From Marinobacterium sedimentorum (GTDB lineage: Bacteria > Pseudomonadota > Gammaproteobacteria > Pseudomonadales > Balneatricaceae), in assembly GCF_024267675.1 (NCBI RefSeq), contig NZ_JALDYX010000001.1, positions 248,001 through 312,000 of the forward strand: a DNA stretch of 64,000 nt, read 5' to 3'. Below the pieces are notes generated by a model, which saw only the letters and a program-made list of their open reading frames with translations, did no database searches and was not told the DNA's origin. The translations under genes were made by a program, and so were the position numbers. Numbering within the stretch: the first letter of the stretch is position 1; each line of letters starts with the position of its first letter. Of this stretch, positions 18,586 to 27,251 are shown piece by piece.

Positions 18586-19497
18586 ATGTCAGTAACAAGC
18601 AAAACTGCCAGTGCTCCGCTGGGACACTACGATAATCATGCCAAGGGCATGCTGATTGCCGCCTGTGGCGTACTGGTGCTGAGCTTTGATGCCCTGCTGA
18701 TCCGCCTGGCCGACAGCACAGCCTATAACGTGACTTTCTGGCGCGGTGCCCTGACCTGCCTCACCACCGCCCTGTTGTGCATTGTCTGGCGCCAGCGCTG
18801 GCCCTCAAGCCCCGCGCTCTGGCTCGCAGGCATCGCCATTGCCAGCCTCTACGGCGTGAATACCTGGCTGTTTGTGTTTTCCATCAGCCATACCAGCACC
18901 GCCAATACGGTGGTAATTCTGGCGAGCTCGCCGCTGTTCGCGGCGCTCTTTTCCCGCCTGCTGCTGGGCGAACGGGTTTTGCGCCGTACCCTGGTCGCCA
19001 TAGGTGTGTCAGTGCTCGGCGTGATGGTGGTGTTTGCCGGTTCAGACAGCGCCAACAGCCAGGGGCTGGGCGATATTGCCGCCCTGGTACTGGCGGCCAG
19101 CATGGGCGCGATGTTCACCCTGCTGCGCCGTTTTCAGGGCCTGCCGCGCCTGCCGATCATCGCCCTGGCCGGTGCCATTGCCGCGTTAATCAGCTGGCCG
19201 CTGGCGACCCCGCTCACACTGGAACCTGTCAGTTACGGCTGGCTTGCATTGATGGGGCTGGTGCAGATTCCGCTGGCGACCATCCTGGTCATGACGGCAC
19301 CGCGCTATCTGCCCTCCACCGAGGTCAGCCTCTTCATGCTGCTGGAAACGGTGCTGGGGCCTGTCTGGGTCTGGTTCGCGCTGGGCGAGACCACTTCGAT
19401 ACATACGCTGCTGGGCGGCACTGCGATTCTTGGCGCCATCAGCGTCAACACCTGGCTGGCATTACGCAGAGCACCGGAAAAGACCCGGATGGCCTGA
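18586..19497 (+). CDS. EamA/DMT-family transporter (second)
   Basis: A second ten-helix DMT permease of 303 residues. The two EamA halves are visible: the first around YGVNTWLFVFSISHTSTANTV to LLGERVLRRTL, the second ending in the LMLLETVLGPVWVW-type motif (SLFMLLETVLGPVWVWFALGE). Substrate unknown. It is only distantly similar to the gene before it, so the pair is not a recent duplication. Start: the ATG at 18586 has GAGAG 8 bases upstream; another in-frame ATG at 18571 would add MRVFT. No terminator is visible before dsbB. Confidence 0.88.
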   Translation: MSVTSKTASAPLGHYDNHAKGMLIAACGVLVLSFDALLIRLADSTAYNVTFWRGALTCLTTALLCIVWRQRWPSSPALWLAGIAIASLYGVNTWLFVFSISHTSTANTVVILASSPLFAALFSRLLLGERVLRRTLVAIGVSVLGVMVVFAGSDSANSQGLGDIAALVLAASMGAMFTLLRRFQGLPRLPIIALAGAIAALISWPLATPLTLEPVSYGWLALMGLVQIPLATILVMTAPRYLPSTEVSLFMLLETVLGPVWVWFALGETTSIHTLLGGTAILGAISVNTWLALRRAPEKTRMA

Positions 19498-19660
19498 CAC
19501 ATCTGAGCAACTTAACGTGCTACAGAGCACAGTGATGCGAGGCTATTCGACAGGCTTCCGGTGATGTCGCCAATGGGCGTCATTGCAACGGCAAGAGCGC
19601 TGGAATCCTACTGCAGTTTTGTGTTCAGATAGCGCAACCACTTTGCTTAAGGACGTCCCC

Positions 19661-20176
19661 ATGCTCAACCAGCTATCGACTCTCGGGCGCAGCGCCTGGT
19701 ACTGGCTGGCGATGATTCTGATCGGCCTGACCGTCGAAGGTATCGCGCTCTATTATCAGTACGAACTGGGCTACGGTCCCTGTGTACTTTGCGTGCATAT
19801 CAGGCTGTGGCTGGCGGGCTTTATTCTGGCCTGCGTACTGGGCCTGCTCGGCTGCGGCTGGACCTTTACCCGCAAACTGGCGCAGCTGCTGGGCTTTGTC
19901 AGCATGCTGGGGATGCTGGAGCGCAGCTGGGCAACGCTCGGCGTTGAGCGCGGCTGGATAGAAGGCAGCTGCAGCATGGAGTCGGGCCTGCCCGCCTGGC
20001 TGACACCGGAAAAATGGCTGCCCCAGGTGTTCGAAATCTGGGAACCCTGCGGCTATACGCCGGAGATGCCCTTTGGCTTCACCATGGCCGAAGTCCTGCT
20101 GGTTTTTTCCGCGGCCATGGTACTGCTGACCGGCTTGATACTGATTTCCCGCGCCAGGCGCAGAAGCGTTTTCTGA
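19661..20176 (+). CDS. dsbB: Disulfide bond formation protein DsbB
   Basis: Inner-membrane quinone reductase that reoxidises periplasmic DsbA. It has 171 residues and four membrane helices. The first redox pair lies in the periplasmic loop GPCVLC, right after GIALYYQYELGY. The second pair lies in the larger loop, in GSCSMESG and WEPCGYTPEM. Both pairs are intact, so it should be active. The ATG at 19661 has AAGGACG upstream. It ends at a bidirectional terminator facing leuA. No dsbA lies in the window. Confidence 0.94.
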   Translation: MLNQLSTLGRSAWYWLAMILIGLTVEGIALYYQYELGYGPCVLCVHIRLWLAGFILACVLGLLGCGWTFTRKLAQLLGFVSMLGMLERSWATLGVERGWIEGSCSMESGLPAWLTPEKWLPQVFEIWEPCGYTPEMPFGFTMAEVLLVFSAAMVLLTGLILISRARRRSVF

Positions 20177-20197
20177 CAGCCACCGACACGCCATAAA

Positions 20198-20234
20198 TAA
20201 AAAATCCCGTGCAGCGATGCATGGGATTTTTTTT
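20198..20234. terminator. Bidirectional terminator between dsbB and leuA
   Basis: A-run, stem ATCCCGTGCA with TGCATGGGAT (one G-T pair, loop GCGA at 20214-20217) and T-run to 20234. It lies between two convergent genes and works on either strand. Confidence 0.88.
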
Positions 20235-20264
20235 CAGATGATGTTCTCAGCTGGCGGCTCTGGC

Positions 20265-21947
20265 TCAGGCCGCGGCTACCCGCGCCTCGCTGCCACCCCG
20301 GGCCAGCGCATCGAGGATCGCATTCAGCGATGCGGTCACGATATCCTCGCTCACTGCCACGCCGCTGTAACGACTGCCATTAATGCCCATCTGCACGAAG
20401 CTGATCGCTTCGGCCCCTTCACCGTGGGTGTCGCCCAGGGCATGTTCACTGTATTCCACCAGCACCACGGATTCTCTCATTTCCCGGTTCAGCGCATCGA
20501 CAAAGGCGCCGACCACGCCGGTGCCGGTGCCGGTCACCGAGCGGGTCTCACCCTGCCAGTGGATAGTGGCACTCAGGCTGTCCTGGCCGTTATCACGGCT
20601 GAGCTGGTAGCCCAGAATACGGGCGCCGCTGTCGGCCGGGCGCAGGTAGGTCTCATTGAAAATGTTCCAGATCTGCTCGCCATTCAGCTCCGTGGCCGAG
20701 GCTTCGGTGGCCTGCTGTACCCGGGCGCTGAATTCGATCTGCAGCCAGCGCGGCATCTGAATACCGTACTCGCGCTCCAGCACATAGGCCACACCGCCCT
20801 TGCCGGACTGGCTGTTGATGCGTATCACGGCCTGATAGTCACGCCCCAGATCTTCGGGGTCGATCGGCAGGTAGGCCACCTCCCAGGGCTCATCGCCCTG
20901 GCGCCGGGCCAGGCACTTGCGGATGGCGTCCTGATGGCTGCCCGAAAACGCCGTAAAGACCAGCTCGCCGGCATAGGGGTGACGCGGATGCACCGGCAAC
21001 TGGGTGCAGGCCTTCACACACTCGACGATCTCGTCCATGTTGACCAGATCCAGCTGTGGGTCCACCCCCTGGCTATACAGGTTCAGCGCCATGGTGACGA
21101 TATCCATGTTGCCGGTACGCTCGCCGTTACCCAGCAGCGTGCCCTCGATCCGGTCAGCCCCGGCCATGACACCCAGCTCCGCCGCCGCCACACCGCAGCC
21201 GCGATCGTTATGGGTGTGCAGGCTGATAATCAGCGCATCGCGCCTGGCTATATGATCGCAGACCCACTCGATCTGGTCGGCGAAGACATTGGGCGTCGAC
21301 ATTTCCACCGTGGCCGGCAGATTGATAATGACCTTGTTGTCCGGCGTCGGCTGCCACACGGCGGTGACCGCATTGCAGACTTCCACCGCGTAATCCATCT
21401 CGGTACCGGTAAAGCTCTCGGGGGAATACTGGAACACCCACTGGGTCTCGGGGTTATCCGCCGCCAGCCGAGCCACTGTCCGGGCCCCCTTGACGGCAAT
21501 CGCCTTGATCCCCTCTCTATCCAGCCCGAACACCTGTTCGCGCTGCACTGTGGAGGTGGAATTGTACAGGTGCACTATGGCCCGGCGAGCGCCACGCAGG
21601 GATTCGAAAGTGCGCGCAATCAGCTCGTCCCGTGCCTGGGTCAGCACCTGAATAGTGACATCCTCGGGAATCACATTATCGGTGATCAGGGAGCGGACAA
21701 AATCGAAATCCGGCTGGGACGCCGCGGGGAAACCGACCTCGATTTCCTTGAAGCCCAGCTTCACCAGCAACTCGAACATGCGACGCTTCTGCACCACGTT
21801 CATGGGCTCGATCAGGGCCTGGTTGCCATCGCGCAGATCGACGCTGCACCAGCGGGGCGCGCGATCAATGATCTGGTCCGGCCAGCGGCGGTCGGTCTTG
21901 CGAATGGGAGCAAAGGGGCGGTACTTGCGGTGGTCAAACGAACTCAT
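20265..21947 (-). CDS. leuA: 2-isopropylmalate synthase
   Basis: First committed step of leucine synthesis: acetyl-CoA plus 2-oxoisovalerate to 2-isopropylmalate. The 560 residues match the LeuA subgroup found in pseudomonads and actinobacteria rather than the 520-residue enteric form. The TIM barrel shows SVDLRDGNQALIEPM and the metal-binding SLHTHNDRGCG, followed by a linker and a C-terminal LeuA dimer domain, the usual site of leucine inhibition (DSLSATIHW to GTGVVGAFVDALNREM). The ATG at 21947 has GGAG 8 bases upstream; an in-frame ATG at 22040 would add 31 residues outside the family. The other leu genes are not in the window. Confidence 0.95.
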   Translation of the reverse strand: MSSFDHRKYRPFAPIRKTDRRWPDQIIDRAPRWCSVDLRDGNQALIEPMNVVQKRRMFELLVKLGFKEIEVGFPAASQPDFDFVRSLITDNVIPEDVTIQVLTQARDELIARTFESLRGARRAIVHLYNSTSTVQREQVFGLDREGIKAIAVKGARTVARLAADNPETQWVFQYSPESFTGTEMDYAVEVCNAVTAVWQPTPDNKVIINLPATVEMSTPNVFADQIEWVCDHIARRDALIISLHTHNDRGCGVAAAELGVMAGADRIEGTLLGNGERTGNMDIVTMALNLYSQGVDPQLDLVNMDEIVECVKACTQLPVHPRHPYAGELVFTAFSGSHQDAIRKCLARRQGDEPWEVAYLPIDPEDLGRDYQAVIRINSQSGKGGVAYVLEREYGIQMPRWLQIEFSARVQQATEASATELNGEQIWNIFNETYLRPADSGARILGYQLSRDNGQDSLSATIHWQGETRSVTGTGTGVVGAFVDALNREMRESVVLVEYSEHALGDTHGEGAEAISFVQMGINGSRYSGVAVSEDIVTASLNAILDALARGGSEARVAAA

Positions 21948-22611
21948 GCGGTTTTCTCCAGGTATCGATACAGGTCGCGAAGGTGGCAGAGGCCAGGCTA
22001 CCGGGCGCCACAGAAATTCCTGGCCCGGCAACCGCGTCAAAGTCGTATCGATAGCATCCTGAAATAGTGCACGGTATAGCCCCGATCACGGAAAAATGGG
22101 AGTGAAACGCTGAACACCTACACCGGGCCTGTTAGCCCTGAACCTAAAGCCCTTGTGGGACCCAGGCGGTGCGGGCAGGACCGGCTCTCGTGTAGGGAGC
22201 TGCGGGGGCCGGTTCTCCTGATATGAGTTCCGGTTGCCGGCACCGCTGAGGGGATCAGCGATTTCGTAGAGCCATTGTATAGAGGGGCCGGGGGTGAATG
22301 TGTGCAAAGGCAACATCAATAACCGATGATATTGATGTTTAAAACCAACAATTCGTTAATTTATAGATATTTAATGCGACAAAAAATTAAAGACCATACT
22401 TTAATCACCAACAAAGTGATTTTTATCGCCATTTACCTATCTCCCGCAGGCGAAGATCCCCACGGTACCCTGCGCGCCCGGAGTCTGCTCCATCCCGATG
22501 CAATAGTTTGAAAATAATAGGAAAGTATTTTGCCAATGGTTGCCAGACGCTTGCACAGAACGATAATGAAAGCCTGATCCCGTTGCCTGACCTCACCACA
22601 CAAGGGCTTTC
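21948..22611. other. 664-bp divergent region between leuA and a LysR gene
   Basis: No convincing gene. The leuA-proximal half (22100-22290) is GC-rich and self-complementary: GCGGTGC (around 22171) with GCACCGC (around 22239) encloses ACCGGC with GCCGGT. On the minus strand a possible -10 TATACAAT (complement of 22274-22281) would place this structure in the leuA leader. The LysR-proximal half (22320-22440) is strongly AT-rich, unlike the rest of the window, and may hold promoter or operator sites. Confidence 0.45.
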
Positions 22612-23559
22612 ATGTCGTCTTCCTTCGGTTTTGACCTGCGTACTCTGGAGGCTTTCGTTCAGATCGCCGAAACCGGCAACCTGACCCTGGCCGGCCAGCG
22701 CCTGGGCATGAGCCAGTCGTCGCTGTCGCAGATTCTCACCAATCTGGAAGCCGAGATGCGCGTCGAGCTGATGGACCGCAGTGTCAGGCCCATGGAAATC
22801 ACCACCGCCGGGCGCTACCTGTACGACCGCGCCCAGAGCCTGCTGCAGGAGGCGCGCCTCACCAGCCAGAAAATGCGCAAGGCCGACTACAAGCTGCTGC
22901 GCCATGTGAAAATTGCTCTGGTGGATTCCATTATCACCGCCGTGGGCAAACCCCTGATCGATGTACTGCGCCAGCGTACCCAGAGCTGGGCCGCCATCAC
23001 CGGCCAGTCGCACCTGCACGCCCATATGCTGCTGTCACGCCAGGCGGACATTATCATTTCCGATGATCCCCTGGCCGATCACTCGGATCTGGATCGCCAT
23101 CGCATTCTGAAGGAACCCTTTGTGCTGGCGGTACCCAACGACTACACAGGCCCCAAGACCCTGGCCGAAGTCCTGCAGCGACTGGACTTTATTCGCTACA
23201 GCACCAGCTCACTGATCGGCCAGGACGTGGAGCGTTTTCTGCGCCTGGCGCGCCAGGAACCCCCACTGCGCCTGCAGCTCGATAACTCCTTCGCCGTGGT
23301 ATCCGCCGTGGCCAGCGCTATCGGCTGCACCATCACCACACCCTTGTGCCTGTTCCAGAGCGGCATCCGCCAGCATCAGGTGACGCTACTGCCGCTGGGC
23401 CACGGTTTTGCCCGCGAAATCACCCTCACCACCCGCAAGGGCGAGCTGGGTGACCTGCCCGGCATGATCGCCCGCGACTGCCGCCGCATTCTGCAGGACA
23501 GCTTTGTGGCCGAAATCGGCGCCGAATACGGCTGGCTGCTGCCGCAGATCAAAGTGTGA
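22612..23559 (+). CDS. LysR-family transcriptional regulator
   Basis: A 315-residue regulator. The N-terminal winged helix-turn-helix is clear (LRTLEAFVQIAETGNLTLAGQ, then LGMSQSSLSQILTNLEAEM), followed by a two-lobed ligand-binding domain from about residue 95. It lies beside the amine-catabolism cluster, whose last gene converges on it, so it is a plausible regulator of that cluster; the AT-rich sequences upstream of both this gene and the permease gene could hold its sites. The ligand is not predictable. Confidence 0.9.
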   Translation: MSSSFGFDLRTLEAFVQIAETGNLTLAGQRLGMSQSSLSQILTNLEAEMRVELMDRSVRPMEITTAGRYLYDRAQSLLQEARLTSQKMRKADYKLLRHVKIALVDSIITAVGKPLIDVLRQRTQSWAAITGQSHLHAHMLLSRQADIIISDDPLADHSDLDRHRILKEPFVLAVPNDYTGPKTLAEVLQRLDFIRYSTSSLIGQDVERFLRLARQEPPLRLQLDNSFAVVSAVASAIGCTITTPLCLFQSGIRQHQVTLLPLGHGFAREITLTTRKGELGDLPGMIARDCRRILQDSFVAEIGAEYGWLLPQIKV

Positions 23560-23574
23560 ATCGAAACAAGGAGG

Positions 23575-23648
23575 CTTGTGGGAGCCTGGTCTTCGGGCCA
23601 ACAGGGTTGGCTCCGCCGATGTTCGCCCACAGAGTGGGCTCCCACAAG
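23575..23648. repeat. REP-like inverted repeat
   Basis: CTTGTGGGAGCC (23575-23586) and GGCTCCCACAAG (23637-23648) form a perfect 12-bp inverted repeat with a 50-base middle. The GTGGGAGCC core resembles intergenic REP elements of pseudomonads. It sits between two convergent genes. Confidence 0.75.
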
Positions 23649-23655
23649 AGTCAGG

Positions 23656-24360
23656 CTAGCGGTCGTAGAAAAAGTTGATGATCCAGCGCATCACCAGCAG
23701 ATCGTCGACCTCGGCGCTGAGTGAATGCAGCGCCTCACGCACCCGACTGGGTGGAATCCGGTTCTGCCGGCTCAGGGTAAGTGCGCGGGAATAGTCTCTG
23801 GAAAATTCCGGGTGCCCCTGCACACTGAGCAGATGATTCTGATACTGCAGCATGTAATAGGGGCAGAAGGCACTGCTGGCCAACACCTCAAACCCCGCAG
23901 GCAGTGCGCTCACCTGATCCTGATGGCTGACCACCAAATCGATAGCGGGCTTGAACGGCTCCATCCAGGCTTTGCGTTCATCGATCTGATTGAAGGACAC
24001 CCCCACGCCCCAGCCCCGGTCCGATTTTTCGACCTCGCCGCCGAGCGCCCTGGCCAGTAGCTGATGACCAAAGCAGATGCCGGCGAACTTCTTCTTGCCG
24101 GCATCCAGGCGGCGGATAAAACCTTCCAGCTCCGCCACCCAGGCCAGACCATCAAGCACGCCGTGACGACTGCCGGAGGTGATATAGGCATCACAGTCAT
24201 CAATATCGGCCGGCAGCTCACCGAGCCTGGCATCATAGACCGCAAACTCAAGATCCGGGTCGACCTTAAGCATCAGGTCCCGGAACATCTGCGGGTAGTT
24301 GCCAAACTGCGGCTGCAGCTGCTCCTGCACATCGTCGCACTGCAGAATGCCAATTTTCAT
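23656..24360 (-). CDS. Class I glutamine amidotransferase-like hydrolase
   Basis: A 234-residue stand-alone GATase1 domain. The nucleophile lies in AGICFGHQLLARALGG and the His-Glu pair in SVQGHPEFS, so the triad is complete. Stand-alone members often hydrolyse gamma-glutamyl amides rather than feed ammonia to a synthase. Because it follows a glutamine-synthetase-like ligase and two dehydrogenases, I infer that it removes the glutamyl group at the end of a glutamylated-amine pathway. The ATG at 24360 has AGGAG upstream. It is separated from the alcohol dehydrogenase gene by 200 bases packed with stem-loops. Confidence 0.82.
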   Translation of the reverse strand: MKIGILQCDDVQEQLQPQFGNYPQMFRDLMLKVDPDLEFAVYDARLGELPADIDDCDAYITSGSRHGVLDGLAWVAELEGFIRRLDAGKKKFAGICFGHQLLARALGGEVEKSDRGWGVGVSFNQIDERKAWMEPFKPAIDLVVSHQDQVSALPAGFEVLASSAFCPYYMLQYQNHLLSVQGHPEFSRDYSRALTLSRQNRIPPSRVREALHSLSAEVDDLLVMRWIINFFYDR

Positions 24361-24386
24361 TGCACTCTCCTGTTTGTTTAATCTGT

Positions 24387-24529
24387 ACAAATAGGTTCCC
24401 TCCCTATTTGTCCGTCACGCCATAAAAACGAGCGCAGGTACGCAAACATGCTGGTTTTTATGGCGTTCGCATTGGCCTGCGGCCAATGATGAAGCATCCC
24501 TGCTTCATGTATTAACCCGCCGGGTTAAT
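24387..24529. repeat. Series of five stem-loops in one intergenic gap
   Basis: Five perfect inverted repeats in 143 bases: 24387-24395 with 24403-24411 (9 bp), 24418-24429 with 24454-24465 (12 bp, 24-base loop), 24470-24477 with 24481-24488 (8 bp), 24490-24496 with 24501-24507 (7 bp), 24511-24518 with 24522-24529 (8 bp). The message from the alcohol dehydrogenase to the amidotransferase gene would have to pass through all of them. Confidence 0.85.
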
Positions 24530-24560
24530 AGCTGGCTTGGGCGCTCCTACATCAGGGTAT

Positions 24561-25736
24561 TCAGAGCTCGCCACGAACGGCACGGCCACAGAGTGCGCTG
24601 TACTGCTCGGCGCTGAACTGAATCGGGTTGCCGCCGGCGGACGGATCGGCAACCGCCATACGGCCGATTTTCTCAAGCGCACTCTCATCGATGCCGATCT
24701 CGCCCAGGCTGTGGGGAATGCCGACCTGGGCGCGCAGCTCCAGCACCCAGCTGAGGAAGCCGTCGAAGCTCGTATCGGCCAGGCCGATATAGCGCGCGCT
24801 GCGCTCGATGCGCTCGCTGATCACTTCGCGGTTGGCCTTGAGTACATAGGGCATCAGGATGGCGTTGAGCAGGCCGTGATGCGCATCGAACAGGGCTCCC
24901 AGCGGATGCGCCAGTGCGTGCATGCCACCCAGGCCTTTCTGGAAGGCTGTCGCCCCCATGGAGGATGCAACTATCATCTGCATGCGCGCTTCCAGGTCCT
25001 GGCCATCCGCCACGGCGCGGGGCAAATATTCACGCACCAGGCGGATGCCTTCGATGGCAATGCCCTCGGCCATGGGGTGCCAGAACGGCGAGCAGAGCGC
25101 CTCCAGATTATGGGACAGCGCGTCCATGCCGGTGGCGGCGGTCACTTTGGGCGGCAGGCCGACCGTCAGCACAGGGTCCAGAATCACAATGCCCGGCAGC
25201 ATTTTGGGATGGAAGATGATCTTCTTGATGTGCTCTTCGTCATCGGTAATCACCGAGGCACGGCCTACTTCGGAGCCGGTGCCGGCGGTGGTCGGCACCG
25301 CGACTATGGGCGCCACGGCGTCGGCGTTGACGCGGGTCCAGTTGTCGCCGACATCCTCGAAATCCCAGAGTTGCAGCGTCTGGCCGGCCATCAGTGCAAC
25401 CGCCTTGGCAGCATCCAGTGCCGAGCCGCCGCCAAAGGCAATCACGCCATCGTGCTCGCCAGCCCGGTAGGCCGCCAGGCCATCACTGACATTCTTGCCG
25501 GTAGGGTTGCCCTTGATATCGCTGAACAGGCCGATGCGCAGTCCCGCCCTGCGGCAGAGCGCCTCGGCCTCGGCCACCATCGGCAGTGCCGCCAGACCCG
25601 GATCGGTGATCAGCAGCGGCGCCTGCATGCCCAGTGCCTTGCAGCTGTCGGCCAGTTCGCTGATGCGGCCGGCGCCGGCACGAATGCTGTTGGGGTAGTT
25701 CCAGTTACCGCTCAGGTTTTCGTAGTTCATGGTCAT
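24561..25736 (-). CDS. Iron-containing alcohol dehydrogenase
   Basis: NAD(P)-dependent oxidation of an alcohol to an aldehyde, 391 residues. Family features are the nucleotide loop GGGSALDAAK, PTTAGTGSEVGRASV, and the iron ligands in GMDALSHNLEA and GGMHALAHPLGALFDAHHG. In its operon I infer that it oxidises the hydroxyl of a glutamylated amino alcohol before the aldehyde dehydrogenase acts. Two ATGs lie at 25736 and 25730 and either may be used. The aldehyde dehydrogenase gene ends 61 bases upstream. Confidence 0.92.
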   Translation of the reverse strand: MTMNYENLSGNWNYPNSIRAGAGRISELADSCKALGMQAPLLITDPGLAALPMVAEAEALCRRAGLRIGLFSDIKGNPTGKNVSDGLAAYRAGEHDGVIAFGGGSALDAAKAVALMAGQTLQLWDFEDVGDNWTRVNADAVAPIVAVPTTAGTGSEVGRASVITDDEEHIKKIIFHPKMLPGIVILDPVLTVGLPPKVTAATGMDALSHNLEALCSPFWHPMAEGIAIEGIRLVREYLPRAVADGQDLEARMQMIVASSMGATAFQKGLGGMHALAHPLGALFDAHHGLLNAILMPYVLKANREVISERIERSARYIGLADTSFDGFLSWVLELRAQVGIPHSLGEIGIDESALEKIGRMAVADPSAGGNPIQFSAEQYSALCGRAVRGEL

Positions 25737-25797
25737 AGTCTCTGCTGCGCTGAGCGGCCCCGCGGCTGCTCAGCTGTAATCATTATGCGCTTGGCGT

Positions 25798-27189
25798 TCA
25801 GATCCCGGTCTTGAGATGGAACGACTTGGGCCTTGTCAGATGTTCGAAACCTACACTCGACAGGGTGCAGCCACGGCCGGAGTTCTTTACACCGGTCCAG
25901 GCCAGGGCCGGATCCAGATAGTCGCAGCGATTGATAAAGAAGGTACCGGTATCGAGCTGCTCGCCGATGGCCACACCTGCTTCAATGTCGCGGGTAAACA
26001 CCGCGGCGGTAAGGCCGAACTCGGAGTCATTCATCAGCGCTATGGCCTCCTCGTCGGAGCTGACTTTCTGAATCCCGACCACCGGGCCGAAGGTCTCTTC
26101 GGTCATGACCCGCATGCCGTGATTCACCTGGGTCAGCACCTGGGGTGCCAGATAGGCGCTGCCGGGGGCATCCAGCGGGAAGTCGGCCGGGTCTATATGG
26201 GCCAGGGCGCCGGCGGCAACCGCCTCGGCCACCTGAGCGCGGATGAAGTCGGCGGCACTGGCGCGCACCACCGGCCCCAGGGTGGTGTCTGGATCGTCGG
26301 AGCGGCCCAGTTTGTACTGTTTTACCAGCGCCACGGCCTGCTCGACGAAGCGGTCATAGACGGACTCGTGCACATAGATGCGTTCGATGCCGCAGCAGGA
26401 CTGGCCGGAGTTGAAAAAAGCGCCATCGACCGTGGTTTCCACCGCATGAGCCAGATCCGCATCGGCCCGTACATAGGCGGGGTCCTTGCCGCCGAGCTCC
26501 AGCCCGACGCCGATAAAGCGTCCGGCGGCGGCCCGCTCGACCATGGCGCCACCCGGCACTGAACCGGTGAAGCAGACATGATTGACGCGCTCATCCCGGA
26601 TCAGGCCTTCGGTATCGGCATGGGCCAGGTGCAGGTACTGGAACACGCCCTCCGGCAGGCCGGCGGCGGCAAAGGCTTCGGCAAAGCGCTCGGCACAGAG
26701 CGGTGTCTGGGCGGAATGTTTCAGGATCACGCTGTTGCCCGCCAGGATCGCCGGAATGATGGCATTCACTGCCGTCATGTAGGGGAAGTTCCAGGGCGCA
26801 ATCACGAATACCACGCCCACAGCTTCACGGGTGATATAGCGGCTGAAGCCCGGCTTTTCCGGCAGCTGAATGGGCTGCAGCGCATCGCTTGCCACCGAAA
26901 TCATGTAGCGGGCCCGTTCCTCGAGGCCGCCCACTTCGCCGGCGGCGTAACGGATGGGCCGGCCCATCTGCCAGCACAGTTCCAGCGCGATCTCGTCCTT
27001 GCGGGCCACGAAGGCATCCACCATGCGGCTGCACAGCGCCATGCGCTCTTCCAGCGGGGTGCGCTTCCAGGCTTTCTGGGCCGCAGCGGCGCGGGCAAGC
27101 GTCGCAGCTATCTCGGCTGCGGTGGCGTAGTCGCGCACCAGGTATTCTGAGCCATCGATCGGTGACAGGGTTTTCAGCTGTTTGCTCAT
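25798..27189 (-). CDS. NAD(P)-dependent aldehyde dehydrogenase
   Basis: Oxidises an aldehyde to the carboxylate. The 463-residue protein shows PWNFPYMTAVNAIIPAILAG, the cofactor loop FTGSVPGG, the general base Glu in GLELGGKDP and the nucleophile Cys in NSGQSCCGIERIYVHE. It is a little shorter than typical ALDHs of about 480-500 residues, with a compact N-terminus. It belongs to a minus-strand series in which the ligase gene ends 62 bases upstream. Substrate inferred from context: a gamma-glutamyl amino aldehyde. Confidence 0.93.
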   Translation of the reverse strand: MSKQLKTLSPIDGSEYLVRDYATAAEIAATLARAAAAQKAWKRTPLEERMALCSRMVDAFVARKDEIALELCWQMGRPIRYAAGEVGGLEERARYMISVASDALQPIQLPEKPGFSRYITREAVGVVFVIAPWNFPYMTAVNAIIPAILAGNSVILKHSAQTPLCAERFAEAFAAAGLPEGVFQYLHLAHADTEGLIRDERVNHVCFTGSVPGGAMVERAAAGRFIGVGLELGGKDPAYVRADADLAHAVETTVDGAFFNSGQSCCGIERIYVHESVYDRFVEQAVALVKQYKLGRSDDPDTTLGPVVRASAADFIRAQVAEAVAAGALAHIDPADFPLDAPGSAYLAPQVLTQVNHGMRVMTEETFGPVVGIQKVSSDEEAIALMNDSEFGLTAAVFTRDIEAGVAIGEQLDTGTFFINRCDYLDPALAWTGVKNSGRGCTLSSVGFEHLTRPKSFHLKTGI

Positions 27190-27251
27190 TGCAGTACTCG
27201 TCTCAATTCATGCACCCGTCATGCAGGGTGGTTCATCGGATAATGTCAGGC

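Noticed and set aside
20217..22067. Long + strand open frame (616 codons) opposite leuA
   Set aside because: Runs through the terminator and the whole leuA gene on the other strand with His/Gly-rich, motif-free sequence; typical of antisense frames at this GC content.
21948..22330. Classical leucine leader-peptide attenuator for leuA
   Set aside because: I looked for a short frame with consecutive Leu codons followed by a terminator and did not find one.
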